Made by a program: the position numbers and the translations under genes | Notes under the pieces: generated by a model | Seen by the model: only the letters and a program-made list of their open reading frames with translations | The model's database searches: none | Told to the model about the DNA's origin: nothing | Shown here: in pieces, positions 27,240 through 35,964 of the stretch | Layout: every line of letters starts with the position of its first letter | Numbering within the stretch: the first letter of the stretch is position 1 | Source of the DNA: Nostoc sp. XA010 | Lineage (GTDB): Bacteria > Cyanobacteriota > Cyanobacteriia > Cyanobacteriales > Nostocaceae | Direction: 5' to 3' | Length of the DNA stretch: 64,000 nucleotides | Assembly (NCBI RefSeq): GCF_020829625.1 | Contig: NZ_JAIVFX010000003.1 | Location: 310,001-374,000 of the forward strand

Positions 27240-27968
27240 CTAATTAGGTGAATTCGGGGGTTCAGGAGGCTCAGGTAACCTAGTCTTTCCTGGCTTGCGG
27301 GGTGGAGTGAAATTTTCCCGCACAATTGCTGATGTACTATTACTAAAATCAGGGGGGGACTGACGGTAGAGCAATTCCATCTCATTCCCAGCCTTCCGAA
27401 AAACCTTGACTTGGTTGACTACAAAACTTTGAAATAGGCGATAAAATACCAAACTAATAATGGCAACTATTAGCCCTGCTGCCGTACTAATTAAGGATTC
27501 ACCAATACCAGTAGTTACTCCGGCGGTAGATTCAGTTCCCAAATCACCAATCCGAATTGAGCGCAGGGACTGGATTAGACCCAAAACTGTACCTAACAAT
27601 CCCAGCAGAGGCGCGAGGGCAATTACGGCTTCTAAAAGTTTTTCGCCCCGCCGCATTCCAGCTAATTCATCTTCGGCTGTGGACTCAAGTGCTAGTCGAA
27701 AGGTTTCTGCATCAGTTTTTGGAAAACGTAAGGGAGCATAGAGAAAACGCCCCACAGGCTGATTGCTTGCAAGTCTAGCAATGTCAGCAGCTTCTTGCCA
27801 ATTATTCTGGGCAGCATCCAAGATGCGATCGACTATTTGCTTTTCCTGAGTCAAAATTCGCAACCAGAACCACAAACGCTCAAAAATCACACTCAAGGAC
27901 AGAATCGAGAGAACAAGCAAAGGCCACATCGCTGGCCCGCCCTTATAAAATAAATCTAAAATATCCAC
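27240..27968 (-). CDS. exbB: MotA/TolQ/ExbB proton-channel family protein
   Basis: This 242-residue protein has three predicted membrane helices (about 12-32, 125-150 and 165-190) and the family signature [19 protein letters not shown], followed by [20 protein letters not shown]. It starts at GTG with a GGAGGGAGG stretch upstream. It pairs with the downstream ExbD-like protein to form a plasma-membrane stator using proton flow. The C terminus is Pro-rich ([17 protein letters not shown]). Confidence 0.9.
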   Translation of the reverse strand: MDILDLFYKGGPAMWPLLVLSILSLSVIFERLWFWLRILTQEKQIVDRILDAAQNNWQEAADIARLASNQPVGRFLYAPLRFPKTDAETFRLALESTAEDELAGMRRGEKLLEAVIALAPLLGLLGTVLGLIQSLRSIRIGDLGTESTAGVTTGIGESLISTAAGLIVAIISLVFYRLFQSFVVNQVKVFRKAGNEMELLYRQSPPDFSNSTSAIVRENFTPPRKPGKTRLPEPPEPPNSPN

Positions 27969-28334
27969 TGTTTAAATTTCCTCCCTCCATGACTAAAGCA
28001 AATGTGCTAGGGCATTTTAATTCTAGAGATTAATTCAAAATGAGGGACTTCCAAAACATAAATTTACCGAAAATCTAAAAAGATAGTGTAAGCATGGGGT
28101 ATTGAACTTAGACTAGTGGACAAACTTGCTGCTGGATTGCCATAATCCCGAAATTAATACAATTATTGTCTAATTTGTCAAACCCTTGCGGTATTAAACT
28201 CTTATGGAGAATTACAAAATAGGTTTTTGATGACAGATTACGAGTAGCGTCTTCCATACTAACTAGGGCGGTTATTCGCACCAGAAGTTTTTAGGATAAT
28301 TTGTCAAAATTAAAGATAACTGGAGGTTCAAAAT
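27969..28334. other. Divergent promoter region between exbB and the DUF1232 gene
   Basis: These 366 bases hold no gene. They must contain promoters for the two divergent units; no box could be assigned with confidence. Confidence 0.4.
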
Positions 28335-28661
28335 ATGAAATTTTCAATCGAATCACTTTACACCTGGTATCGCAATGTGCTTCGTAACCCGAAGTACCGT
28401 TGGTGGGTAATTTTAGGAACGTTAGCCTATCTGGTCAGCCCATTTGATATTCTTCCAGATTTTGTACCCGTTGTGGGACAGATTGATGATGTTTTCCTTT
28501 TGACTCTGCTAGTTTCTGAGGTATCTGGGCTAGTAATTGAAGGCTGGAAGGCTCGTAAGGGTGAGGTGGGTACTGAAGTGCCTAATACTACCGAGGGTTC
28601 TACCTCTACTCCAACCTCTAACGCAAGCACCATTGACGTTGATGCTATTTCTGTTAAATAG
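28335..28661 (+). CDS. YkvA-type DUF1232 membrane protein
   Basis: This 108-residue protein contains the DUF1232 signature WVILGTLAYLVSPFDILPDF followed by VPVVGQIDDVFLLTLL. It forms two short membrane helices. The C-terminal 30 residues are Thr/Ser-rich. The family is widespread, and its function is poorly defined. GGAGG lies eight bases upstream of the ATG. Confidence 0.85.
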   Translation: MKFSIESLYTWYRNVLRNPKYRWWVILGTLAYLVSPFDILPDFVPVVGQIDDVFLLTLLVSEVSGLVIEGWKARKGEVGTEVPNTTEGSTSTPTSNASTIDVDAISVK

Positions 28662-28706
28662 TTTTAACAAAACCCCTGCTTTTGGAATCTGAGGTGGGGG
28701 ATATAT

Positions 28707-28756
28707 TTTTTAACGCAAAGGGGCGCAAAGGGAAGCGCAGAGGTTCGTAGAGGGGG
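28707..28756 (+). repeat. Left arm of inverted repeat around the GxxExxY gene
   Basis: Reads TTTTTAACGCAAAGGGGCGC then AAAGGGAAGCGCAGAGG. It matches the reverse complement of the right flank at 29141-29228, with repeated CGCA(A/G)AGG units. Confidence 0.7.
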
Positions 28757-28758
28757 AG

Positions 28759-29136
28759 TTAGAGGTTGTTGGCTACGCCTTTGATACCTTCTTTGAGGTG
28801 AAGGACGTTAAAGTTGAGGAGAAGACCTCGTTTGCAGTTTGCTAGTTTGAGATAGGTTAGGAGTTGGACGCAGTGAATCGGGTGGAAGGATTCTACAGAT
28901 TTAATCTCTACAATTATTTGGTTTTCGACAATCAAATCTAATGGATAAACGCATTCCAATTTCACTTCTTGGTAAACCAAAGGCAATGGAATTTGTTTAC
29001 CAACATTCAACCCGGCCTTCTTCAACTTATAATGCAAGCACTCCTGATAAGCCGACTCCAATAAACCAGGCCCCAAAGCAGTATGCACCCTCATTGCACA
29101 CCCAATAATCACCCCACTCAAATCATTCTCCCTCAT
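28759..29136 (-). CDS. GxxExxY family protein (PD-(D/E)XK-like)
   Basis: This 125-residue protein has the family signature GLLESAY (24-30) after VHTALGPG, and the nuclease-like core YPLDLIVENQIIVEIKSVE (Asp, then Glu-x-Lys). The usual ending LLNFNVLHLKEGIKG is also present. The fold is predicted to be PD-(D/E)XK, related to VRR/Holliday-type nucleases. The biological role is not established. The whole gene lies between two inverted arms built of CGCAGAGG units, so it looks like a small cassette. It has no partner gene. Confidence 0.88.
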   Translation of the reverse strand: MRENDLSGVIIGCAMRVHTALGPGLLESAYQECLHYKLKKAGLNVGKQIPLPLVYQEVKLECVYPLDLIVENQIIVEIKSVESFHPIHCVQLLTYLKLANCKRGLLLNFNVLHLKEGIKGVANNL

Positions 29137-29140
29137 CCTC

Positions 29141-29228
29141 TGCGCTCCTGTGCGTTTCCCTCTGCGCGACGGCAGTCGCTACAACGGGGGAACCCCCGCA
29201 ACGCGCTGCCTCCCCTCTGCGTTTAAAA
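29141..29228 (-). repeat. Right arm of inverted repeat, with a nested palindrome
   Basis: On the minus strand it reads TTTTTAAACGCAGAGGGG, is then interrupted, and continues GCGCAGAGGGAAACGCACAGG and AGCGCAGAGG. The interruption (about 29167-29211) is a separate palindromic repeat containing GCGTTGCGGGGG-TTCCCCC. Removing it restores a good match to the left arm. Confidence 0.7.
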
Positions 29229-32200
29229 ATCCTTTACAAATTCTGTCAAGAACCTGAACGCCTTCAAAATATAACTAGCGCAATCGCTAGGTGAAGTATT
29301 GTAAAACGATCGCCACGCAGTCGCCTTATCCTCATCATACCGATCGCTTCGTTGACTATGATTTTCCAGCCACGCCAATCGCACTGCATGGCCAATTAAC
29401 ACATCCAATACGATATATTCTTCAATTTGCAGCTTTGGATTATTGGCGGCGATCGCAGCTAATTCAATTAATGCTTCAATATTTACTTGGCGGTATTCTG
29501 GAGCTTCAATTTTATTTAGCAGATGCTCAACTAACAGAGCAAAATTTCTTTCCCCGGCTGTCATTTCCGACAGCATTATCTCACTATCTAAACGATTGCG
29601 CCGCTCTAATTTATCGCCAATTACTATACCCTTGCAATGTTGCATTAATAGCCAAACTTGTTTAAAAAATTCTTTTGGTACGCGCCCCGTCGCACCCTCG
29701 GCTTGGCGAAACCGTCGCCAACCTCCAGGCGGAACTTCTATCTCTTCACCGATTCCTGGTAGCACCACCCAAGCAATATCACTTTCTTTTTGTTTGACGT
29801 GCAGTGATTCTTGCTGACGTAACAAGTTACTCATCCCAGTATATCCAGTTAATACCTGACGCAAGCGCACTTTAACTTCAAAGGGTGAAAGTTGCATTAA
29901 GCGATCGTAAGCTTCATCTTGAGTGACATGCAATTCCTGTGCTAGTTCGCTGGTGATCAATAAGATGAGATAGCCGACTCTCAGCGTTAGTAGTCCCTGG
30001 AATAGTTCGGGTTCTGAGCGAATTAAGATACCAACATAGATTAAAATCTCTTGGGTGAGGACGCGATCGCGGATATCCTCACGACAAAAATGATTAATTT
30101 TATCGGCAATTTCATCGTGAGACATGGGTACGGTAATCAAGGACGCTTCACTGTAAGCTTTACCTACAGCAATTTGCTTACCTCGCACCAAAATACTCGT
30201 GACTGCATCTGATAGGCTGATATCAACCATTTGCCTTAACCCCGCAGCCCGGCGTACCACTGCCCAAATACCTAAATCTCCAGCTTTGGTATAAACCTCA
30301 TCGAGTAAATCGCCCACGGTGACAGGATATCCTGGACCACCGTAACCTGTATCAAATTCCATTCCCTGCAAGCGAGTTAATGTTTGCAATAACTCAATTT
30401 GCTCGTAAATATTTTCTGATGAGCGCAAAGAAGAAAGTAATAATCCGAAGTTAGTTTCATACTCCATTTGAAATTCTTGGGTATGTCCTAAGCGCCAGTT
30501 TTTGTCAGGATGATAAGCTAGATAATAGCAACGTGGGCTAGCATTTTTTACTGGCGATCGCGAAAATTCTGCATTGGGAAGAAAATCAATTCTTTGGATT
30601 CCAGCTGTTAGCATTAGCTGATTTAGCCGCCCTAATTTCACTCGCACACCGTTACATACACCATCTTTCAGCTCTTGCATCAATTCCAATAATGCTTCCG
30701 AACCGACTTTTAACATGGTGTGCGTCAACATTAAAGTTAAGGTAGGACGACCTAAATCGCTCCAATATTTTTGAATATAAGCTAGTTCGCTTCTAATTTG
30801 ATCCAGCAGAAAATGGTAATCAAGGGTTAAGTAAAACTGTTGAGAGTCTGAGAATGCAGGCAAAAATACAATTGTTTCACCGCTAATCCGAAAGATTCTA
30901 GATGTTGTCAAACTCCGCAACCTTCGCACTGGCCGCCCAGTTAAACCAAGCTTATCGTTACGTCCAATTTGGGTATAAATAGCTGAAAATTCCCCAGCTT
31001 TTCTCACTTGAATCGGTTCTACTTGAGTAGGCGTTTGTGCTTCAATTCCGTGAACTTCTAGTTTTGTTTGTAAATCCTCATCTTCTGCTAACAACGCAAT
31101 TTGTACCAATGCCTCGCGCTGTTTACCCACACACAAATGTCTTCCTAAAGGGTCGATATCACCAACCGCAAGTAACCCTTCACTCAACATTTCACCGAGA
31201 AAATACAAACTCTGCGCCCACACCAAGGGAATATTTTCATTGGGCAAACGTAGTTGCGTTTGAGGTGCTAACTTTTCTGCGTCTATGTTTTCGGCTGGAA
31301 CATAATAAAGTTCTGGCAATAAACGCAAGCCGTTTTGTTCTATGAGTAATGATTCTAAAAGAGTTTGGTATTTTTTAACTTGTTCTGGTTCGCCGCGAAA
31401 TAATCCATCTAGAACTAAATAAGTAAAAAATAACGGCCATTCGCATTCAATATGCTCAAATTGTTTGAGTTCCCACGGTTCGTAGTGTAAGCGCTGGCTA
31501 TCTTCTAAAACCGTTTGGTGTCCATCACGCAGAAAGCGTTTGCAGCCGTATTTACCTGCGAGTTTATTGATAATATCGTTTAAGGTGCGATCGCGTAACT
31601 CCAAATCTTCCACTGCAAAGGCAGGATAACTAATAATACTTAACAGCGCCGCATCAATTTCTTTAGAACCAGATTCCCTCGGCAATAAGGATTCTAAAGT
31701 AATCCGGGCGCGGGCAATTTCATCTGGTAGCACATGAATTACCGATGCTTGACTACCACGCACACCAAATAAATCCAGTCCGTTAATAGCTTCTAAAGCA
31801 GCTTTTGCCATGCCTACAGAACTGGCATTTAACTCAGCACTACCACGATTTATTTTATTCCCACGTTCCCAAATGCCGTAATCTGGTGTGCGGTAAGCTC
31901 GTCCAATGTAGTAAACTAAATTCTGGACGAAATTCACTTCATCAATGCTATAAATTATTTGCAATCCGGCTGCCGTCATTTGACCCAACATCAGCAAAAA
32001 TATAGATGTGGCATCAAGTTGCAAATGTCCCCATTCATCATCACCAACAACAATATCACCAGTCGCAGTATTATATTTGGCGTGTAGTCCATCTAGTAGC
32101 GACTGAGTATGTTTAAATGTCTCTACTTTATGAGCTTGTCGCATCATTGCAAACAACAATCCGCGCATGAGTTTGATGACACTGTGTTCTAGCTCATAGG

Positions 32201-32429
32201 TGCGTCCTTTGTCGTCGTCAATCTTGCGGTATGCAAGTCCTAAACCCCAAACTGCCAAAATGCTGTAAACGTTGTCTCGCACCCAGGCATCAGTATAATC
32301 GCCGTGGGCTGTAATCGCTGTACTCGCAGGTAGTAAACCAGTAATCGGATTCTGGCGAGTCAGAATGATCGTTTTGATTTGCTGGTAGTAATAGTCCAGG
32401 CGAGATAGCAATTTAGTAGATGTTTTCAT
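29223..32429 (-). CDS. GH15 / phosphorylase-kinase-alpha-like protein
   Basis: This 1068-residue protein begins with a glycoside hydrolase family 15-type (alpha/alpha)6 barrel. NPITGLLPASTAI and DYTDAWVRDNVYSILAVWGL (44-63) are the diagnostic N-terminal motifs shared with glucoamylase-like enzymes and the phosphorylase b kinase alpha/beta subunits. IWERGNKINRGSAELNASSV follows. The long C-terminal half has the helical repeats seen in phosphorylase kinase (SELAQELHVTQDEAYDRLMQ, LSPFEVKVRLRQVLTGYTG). Either alpha-glucan hydrolysis or a regulatory role is possible. The start at 32429 (MKTSTKLLSRLD) is preferred over a TTG eight codons upstream. The 3' end overlaps the right arm of the repeat around the neighbouring gene. 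Confidence 0.85.
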   Translation of the reverse strand: MKTSTKLLSRLDYYYQQIKTIILTRQNPITGLLPASTAITAHGDYTDAWVRDNVYSILAVWGLGLAYRKIDDDKGRTYELEHSVIKLMRGLLFAMMRQAHKVETFKHTQSLLDGLHAKYNTATGDIVVGDDEWGHLQLDATSIFLLMLGQMTAAGLQIIYSIDEVNFVQNLVYYIGRAYRTPDYGIWERGNKINRGSAELNASSVGMAKAALEAINGLDLFGVRGSQASVIHVLPDEIARARITLESLLPRESGSKEIDAALLSIISYPAFAVEDLELRDRTLNDIINKLAGKYGCKRFLRDGHQTVLEDSQRLHYEPWELKQFEHIECEWPLFFTYLVLDGLFRGEPEQVKKYQTLLESLLIEQNGLRLLPELYYVPAENIDAEKLAPQTQLRLPNENIPLVWAQSLYFLGEMLSEGLLAVGDIDPLGRHLCVGKQREALVQIALLAEDEDLQTKLEVHGIEAQTPTQVEPIQVRKAGEFSAIYTQIGRNDKLGLTGRPVRRLRSLTTSRIFRISGETIVFLPAFSDSQQFYLTLDYHFLLDQIRSELAYIQKYWSDLGRPTLTLMLTHTMLKVGSEALLELMQELKDGVCNGVRVKLGRLNQLMLTAGIQRIDFLPNAEFSRSPVKNASPRCYYLAYHPDKNWRLGHTQEFQMEYETNFGLLLSSLRSSENIYEQIELLQTLTRLQGMEFDTGYGGPGYPVTVGDLLDEVYTKAGDLGIWAVVRRAAGLRQMVDISLSDAVTSILVRGKQIAVGKAYSEASLITVPMSHDEIADKINHFCREDIRDRVLTQEILIYVGILIRSEPELFQGLLTLRVGYLILLITSELAQELHVTQDEAYDRLMQLSPFEVKVRLRQVLTGYTGMSNLLRQQESLHVKQKESDIAWVVLPGIGEEIEVPPGGWRRFRQAEGATGRVPKEFFKQVWLLMQHCKGIVIGDKLERRNRLDSEIMLSEMTAGERNFALLVEHLLNKIEAPEYRQVNIEALIELAAIAANNPKLQIEEYIVLDVLIGHAVRLAWLENHSQRSDRYDEDKATAWRSFYNTSPSDCASYILKAFRFLTEFVKDF

Positions 32430-32671
32430 AACTTGGTTTAGAACAACTTGCAAAATTTGACCCTGTGACTGTCAAGTGAATTACCTAAACCAAACCAGAA
32501 TAACTTCTGTGATGGTTGATGGGAGAACAGCTAAGGGTGGTGTGAGTTTATTATTATCTCCTGTTAATACGTCTCTGGGTACTGGATTTTAGCGATTCCG
32601 AACTAAAATATGATATTTTTCAAACATCCATTCATACGTATAGTTATTTATACATAAACAATTGTTATTTT

Positions 32672-33234
32672 ATGGGCTAGACAACAAAGCTAGATAGCGG
32701 AAAATTTCTCGAAGCCGCTATTTCTCAAGAAAAGATTATCGATCAGATTTTGGTTCACATTGTCTTAGCAGGTAATCCAGATAAATCTTGGGAAGATATT
32801 TTACCAGAATTACAAGCTGCCAACCTTAGCCCTGCGTCAATCGATGCGATCGCTTCTCATATCAAATCTCCACCATCTTTAAAAACTTTACTTGAGCAAA
32901 TTAATAGTGATTTTGCTGTACCTTTACTGGCGCAATGTCAAAAAATTGCTCATCTAGACGGCAATACAGTTCAGTTAACGCTAAAAACCTTAAACTGTGT
33001 AGGTTGGGTTGAGGAACGTAGACCCGAACGCGAGTGCGTCTCCAAGAGTTGGGGCTTCCCGCAGGGTAACCCAACATTTCCGGGGCTTTGTTGGGTTGCG
33101 CTTTGCTTAACCCAACCTACAATTTTTCTTAACCCAAGCGTATTGATCTAGACGGAGTAATTACGCCAGAAGAAGCTAAGGTGTTAGAAACGATTAACAA
33201 AAAGTTAAGCTGTAATTTGGCTGCTATCAAATAA
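32672..33234 (+). pseudogene. Gene broken by a nonsense codon and a repeat insertion
   Basis: An ATG at 32672 is followed at codon 3 by TAG. The same frame then runs open, encoding TKLDSGKFLEAAISQEKIID and QILVHIVLAGNPDKSWEDIL, up to KTLNC at about 32998. There a 122-base palindromic repeat (32999-33120) is inserted. Downstream, coding sequence resumes in the form RIDLDGVITPEEAKVLETIN and ends KLSCNLAAIK with TAA at 33232-33234. The protein family is not recognised. A shortened product could start at TTG 32750 but would run into repeat-encoded sequence. Confidence 0.7.
32999..33120. repeat. Terminally inverted repeat GTAGGTTGGGTT...AACCCAACCTAC, itself interrupted
   Basis: The arms are perfect 12-mers at 32999-33010 and 33109-33120. 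The inner part ends TTGTTGGGTTGCGCTTTGCT. Between GGAACG and AACCCAACA lies an extra segment of about 50 bases (33019-33067) containing GGCTTCCCGCAGGGTA, a word also found in the elements at 22032 and 58254. It therefore looks like a repeat inside a repeat inside a gene. Confidence 0.75.
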
Positions 33235-33338
33235 CCTAAACATTGGTGTTAAGATTTTTTACCAAAGTGCGATCGCAACCTCTACACAAAGTGCGTAGAC
33301 GCGGAGCGGCTTATCGTCAGACATCGCCTCTCTGCTAA

Positions 33339-33560
33339 TCATGAAGCTATCTGATAAATTGCAGGACGATATCTCGGTTCAGGAATTAGTTTTCCCTCCT
33401 TTTTCGCAGCATCTAACCATGCTTCTTTTGCTTTCAAAACTTCGTGAAGTGCTTCTTCTTCAGTTGAACCAAATGCTGAACAGTATTTCAAGTCAGGAAT
33501 ATCAGCAATGTAGCCATCATCTTCTTCACTATAGAAAATATTAATGTGATAGTGTTTCAT
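33339..33560 (-). CDS. HicB-family antitoxin-like protein
   Basis: This 73-residue protein has the HicB partial RNase H-like fold: INIFYSEEDDGYIADIPDL, CSAFGSTEEEALHEVLKAKEAW and the C-terminal KKEGKLIPEPRY. It has no DNA-binding tail beyond the core. It begins two bases after the stop of the upstream nuclease-like gene, so the two are probably translationally coupled. No HicA (small dsRBD-like toxin) gene is adjacent on either side. It may be a solitary HicB or act with the coupled gene. Confidence 0.83.
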   Translation of the reverse strand: MKHYHINIFYSEEDDGYIADIPDLKYCSAFGSTEEEALHEVLKAKEAWLDAAKKEGKLIPEPRYRPAIYQIAS

Positions 33561-33562
33561 CC

Positions 33563-34174
33563 TTAGCTCAGTATCGCCACCAAAATCCGAAGCAAGTCGT
33601 CTATGTCAGCAGGAACACGATATAAATTCAGGTTTTGAGTTATTTGTTTACTTTCTCGATTCAATAAAGCAAATTGCCAAATATCCCCTGTAGAAACAGC
33701 CCCTTGTAAATTTGCCTCTTGAGAATCAGTCCACGCATCAATAGCAATCAGTTCTACCGCAAGCTGGGTAAAACCTCTTGCTAAATCAGCATTTTTAGCT
33801 TCTACAACTAAGAGTTTATGGTCTGTGTGCAAATAATAATCAAGGGAACCTTTTAATTGTTCTGTAACTATAAGAGGATATTCGATTCTAAGTTGGGCGT
33901 GAGTGTAATGAACAACATCCAATAAAATTGGCGCAATTAGTAATTCTCTGCGGGCTGCCTCACTAGTCAAACTAATATATGGCAAACTCTCCTCAATCCT
34001 ATATTTGAGATTTGCAAGTCTGTCTAATTCAATGCTGGACTTTTGTAGATTAAGAGAGGAACGTTTTAAAGAATACCCAAATTCAGCCAGGATATCTTCT
34101 GGCTCGAATGACATTTCAAAATAGCTTCTGAAAGTGTATGAGTTATTTGGTTGGAGGATGGGAATTTTGCTCAT
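33563..34174 (-). CDS. PD-(D/E)XK nuclease-like cyanobacterial protein
   Basis: This 203-residue protein belongs to a cyanobacterial family with a likely PD-(D/E)XK core. RIEYPLIVTEQLKGSLDYYL supplies the Asp, KLLVVEAKNADLARGF the Glu-x-Lys, and FTQLAVELIAIDAW a following helix with the QxxxE pattern. The N terminus PILQPNNSYTFRSYFEM is characteristic of the family. Annotators often call these restriction endonuclease-like, but no methylase is present. An AAAGG sequence lies upstream of the ATG. Its 3' end is coupled to the HicB-like gene. Confidence 0.7.
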   Translation of the reverse strand: MSKIPILQPNNSYTFRSYFEMSFEPEDILAEFGYSLKRSSLNLQKSSIELDRLANLKYRIEESLPYISLTSEAARRELLIAPILLDVVHYTHAQLRIEYPLIVTEQLKGSLDYYLHTDHKLLVVEAKNADLARGFTQLAVELIAIDAWTDSQEANLQGAVSTGDIWQFALLNRESKQITQNLNLYRVPADIDDLLRILVAILS

Positions 34175-34195
34175 AGCCTTTAATGTAAGATGATT

Positions 34196-34393
34196 ATGTC
34201 GAAAGTTTTGAATAAAGGTCAGACAAGTATTTATGGTTTTTGATTTCAGGTAAGAGTGAGGATTGAGGGATTAAATAAAAGAGAGGGAACTCTTGTAACT
34301 CACTGGCAGATTGATAATGGAAAAGAGATTCCCCGACTAATTACAAACTGGCTGGAAGTAAATAAACCAGAGGAAGATAATAATGAAAGCTAA
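34196..34393 (+). pseudogene. Decayed DUF6883-type gene
   Basis: From an ATG at 34196 the frame reads SKVLNKGQTSIYGF, then TGA (34241). It continues in the same frame as FQVRVRIEGLNKREGTLVTH and WQIDNGKEIPRLITNWLEV to a TAA at 34391. The part after the stop resembles the C-terminal end of DUF6883 proteins, which commonly precede DUF4926 genes. The N-terminal two thirds of the family is missing. A 45-residue product from GTG 34256 is conceivable. The end overlaps the DUF4926 start by 11 bases. Confidence 0.5.
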
Positions 34394-34637
34394 ACTTTAC
34401 GATCAAATAAAAACATTAGCACAAGTGCAACCAGATTTTGCCGACTTGATGATTCCTAAAAATACATTGGGAACAATTGTAGAATGCTACGAAAATCCTG
34501 AAGGTTATGCAGTAGATATTGCCATACCCAATCAAAAGTTAGTTGGAGGCTATGAATACGTAAATGTTATTCTTAATGCTGACCAATTTGTGGTTGTGAA
34601 TACTGTCTCGCAACCACTGAATGTTGTTACTCAGTAA
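34383..34637 (+). CDS. DUF4926 domain protein
   Basis: This 84-residue protein has the DUF4926 pattern: KLYDQIKTLAQVQPDF, MIPKNTLGTIVECYENPEGY, AVDIAIPNQK and a C-terminal beta region. The family is small and of unknown function, usually encoded just after a DUF6883 gene. That partner is degenerate here, so this may be an orphan. The sequence shows no damage. Confidence 0.75.
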   Translation: MKAKLYDQIKTLAQVQPDFADLMIPKNTLGTIVECYENPEGYAVDIAIPNQKLVGGYEYVNVILNADQFVVVNTVSQPLNVVTQ

Positions 34638-34701
34638 TAGCAAAACCTGATCGTGTCATGTGTAGGAGGATAGAGACGCGGATACCGCGCTCTTAAGTTA
34701 C

Positions 34702-35952
34702 TTACCTCGTCAACAACTTCCGCCGCAGATTATCTAACGCTGCATTGGCGCTGACATGACGAATTAGAGCGCGACCTCGCACTGTACCAAACTGATACTC
34801 AAAACTTGCCACTTCATCCTTTGGCCCAGCTAAACCAATGTAAACTAAACCCACCGGTTTAGTATCTGTCCCTCCAGTTGGGCCAGCAATACCAGTAATA
34901 CTCAATCCCCAAGTTGTTGCAAGGCGGGTTTTAACTCCAACAGCCATTTGCTCTGCAACAGTTGCACTTACCGCCCCAAATTTATCTAAGTCTTCCTGGT
35001 TAACCCCTAATAGTCCAACCTTCACCGAATTGTCATAAGAAATTACTCCACCCCAAAAGTAATCAGAACTACCAGAAATCTCAGTCAACATTTGCCCTAA
35101 ACCGCCACCAGTGCAAGATTCTGCCACAGAAAGCGTTTCTTTTGATGCCCGCAATAACTGACCAACCACGGAAGCAAGAGTATCATTATTAACGCCGTAA
35201 AAATCCAGTCCGGCAATTTCTTTAAGTTGTTTTTCAATGGGCGCAATTAGGTCTTCTGCGGCTGCTTCTGAAGTGGCTTTAGCACAGACTCGTAATCTTA
35301 CTTCCCCTTTACCTGCATAAGGGGCTACTGTGGGATTTGGCAACTTCAAATAAGAAGAAACTTTTTCCGCTAAAGCAGATTCACCAATACCCCAAAACTT
35401 TAAACTCCGACTGTAAATAATTTCTTTACCCCAACCTTGACTTTTGAGAAATGGCACGGCTGTTTCTTCCCACATCAAGTGCATTTCACTAGGAACACCG
35501 GGAAAGGTAAAAATCGTGATTTCAGGGCGAGGCTGCCAAATAATACCGGGTGCTGTTCCAGTGGGGTTGGGGAGAATTTCTGCACCTTGGGGAATCAAAG
35601 CTTGCTTGCGGTTACTTGGTGACATAACCCGACCACGTTGCGCGAATTTTTGGGTTATGTCTTCAATGATGTCAGAGCGTTCTACCAACGGGACTTTAAA
35701 AAAATCGGCGATCGTTTCGCAGGTGAGGTCATCTGGTGTTGGCCCGAGTCCACCAGTGAAAATGAGAATTTGCGCTCTGGAAATAGCAATTTCTATAACT
35801 TGCTTTAACCGTTCTGGATTATCCCCAACAACTGTTTGATAGTAATGGGGAATTCCTAGCTGCGCTAATTGTTGCGCTAAAAATTGAGCATTGCCGTTGA
35901 GGATATCTCCTAGCAGCAGTTCTGTACCAACACAAATAATTTCTGCACTCAT
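34702..35952 (-). CDS. cinA: CinA-like protein (nicotinamide mononucleotide deamidase family)
   Basis: This 416-residue protein has two domains. The N-terminal MoaB/MogA-like domain (1-170) shows EIICVGTELLLGDILNGNAQ and FTGGLGPTPDDLTCE. The C-terminal PncC domain (about 255-416) shows SVAESCTGGGLGQMLTEISG and VISYDNSVKVGLLGV, plus ITGIAGPTGGT. The C-terminal domain of relatives deamidates NMN in pyridine nucleotide recycling, and the N domain can hydrolyse ADP-ribose. It is cytosolic. glyA is upstream on the same strand, separated by a heptamer repeat. Confidence 0.93.
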   Translation of the reverse strand: MSAEIICVGTELLLGDILNGNAQFLAQQLAQLGIPHYYQTVVGDNPERLKQVIEIAISRAQILIFTGGLGPTPDDLTCETIADFFKVPLVERSDIIEDITQKFAQRGRVMSPSNRKQALIPQGAEILPNPTGTAPGIIWQPRPEITIFTFPGVPSEMHLMWEETAVPFLKSQGWGKEIIYSRSLKFWGIGESALAEKVSSYLKLPNPTVAPYAGKGEVRLRVCAKATSEAAAEDLIAPIEKQLKEIAGLDFYGVNNDTLASVVGQLLRASKETLSVAESCTGGGLGQMLTEISGSSDYFWGGVISYDNSVKVGLLGVNQEDLDKFGAVSATVAEQMAVGVKTRLATTWGLSITGIAGPTGGTDTKPVGLVYIGLAGPKDEVASFEYQFGTVRGRALIRHVSANAALDNLRRKLLTR

Positions 35953-35964
35953 TGGAAGGAATAG

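Noticed and set aside
32750-33151. A 133-residue protein from TTG 32750
   Set aside because: Its C-terminal third is translated from the palindromic repeat, and the upstream frame extends through a nonsense codon to an ATG; better read as a broken gene.
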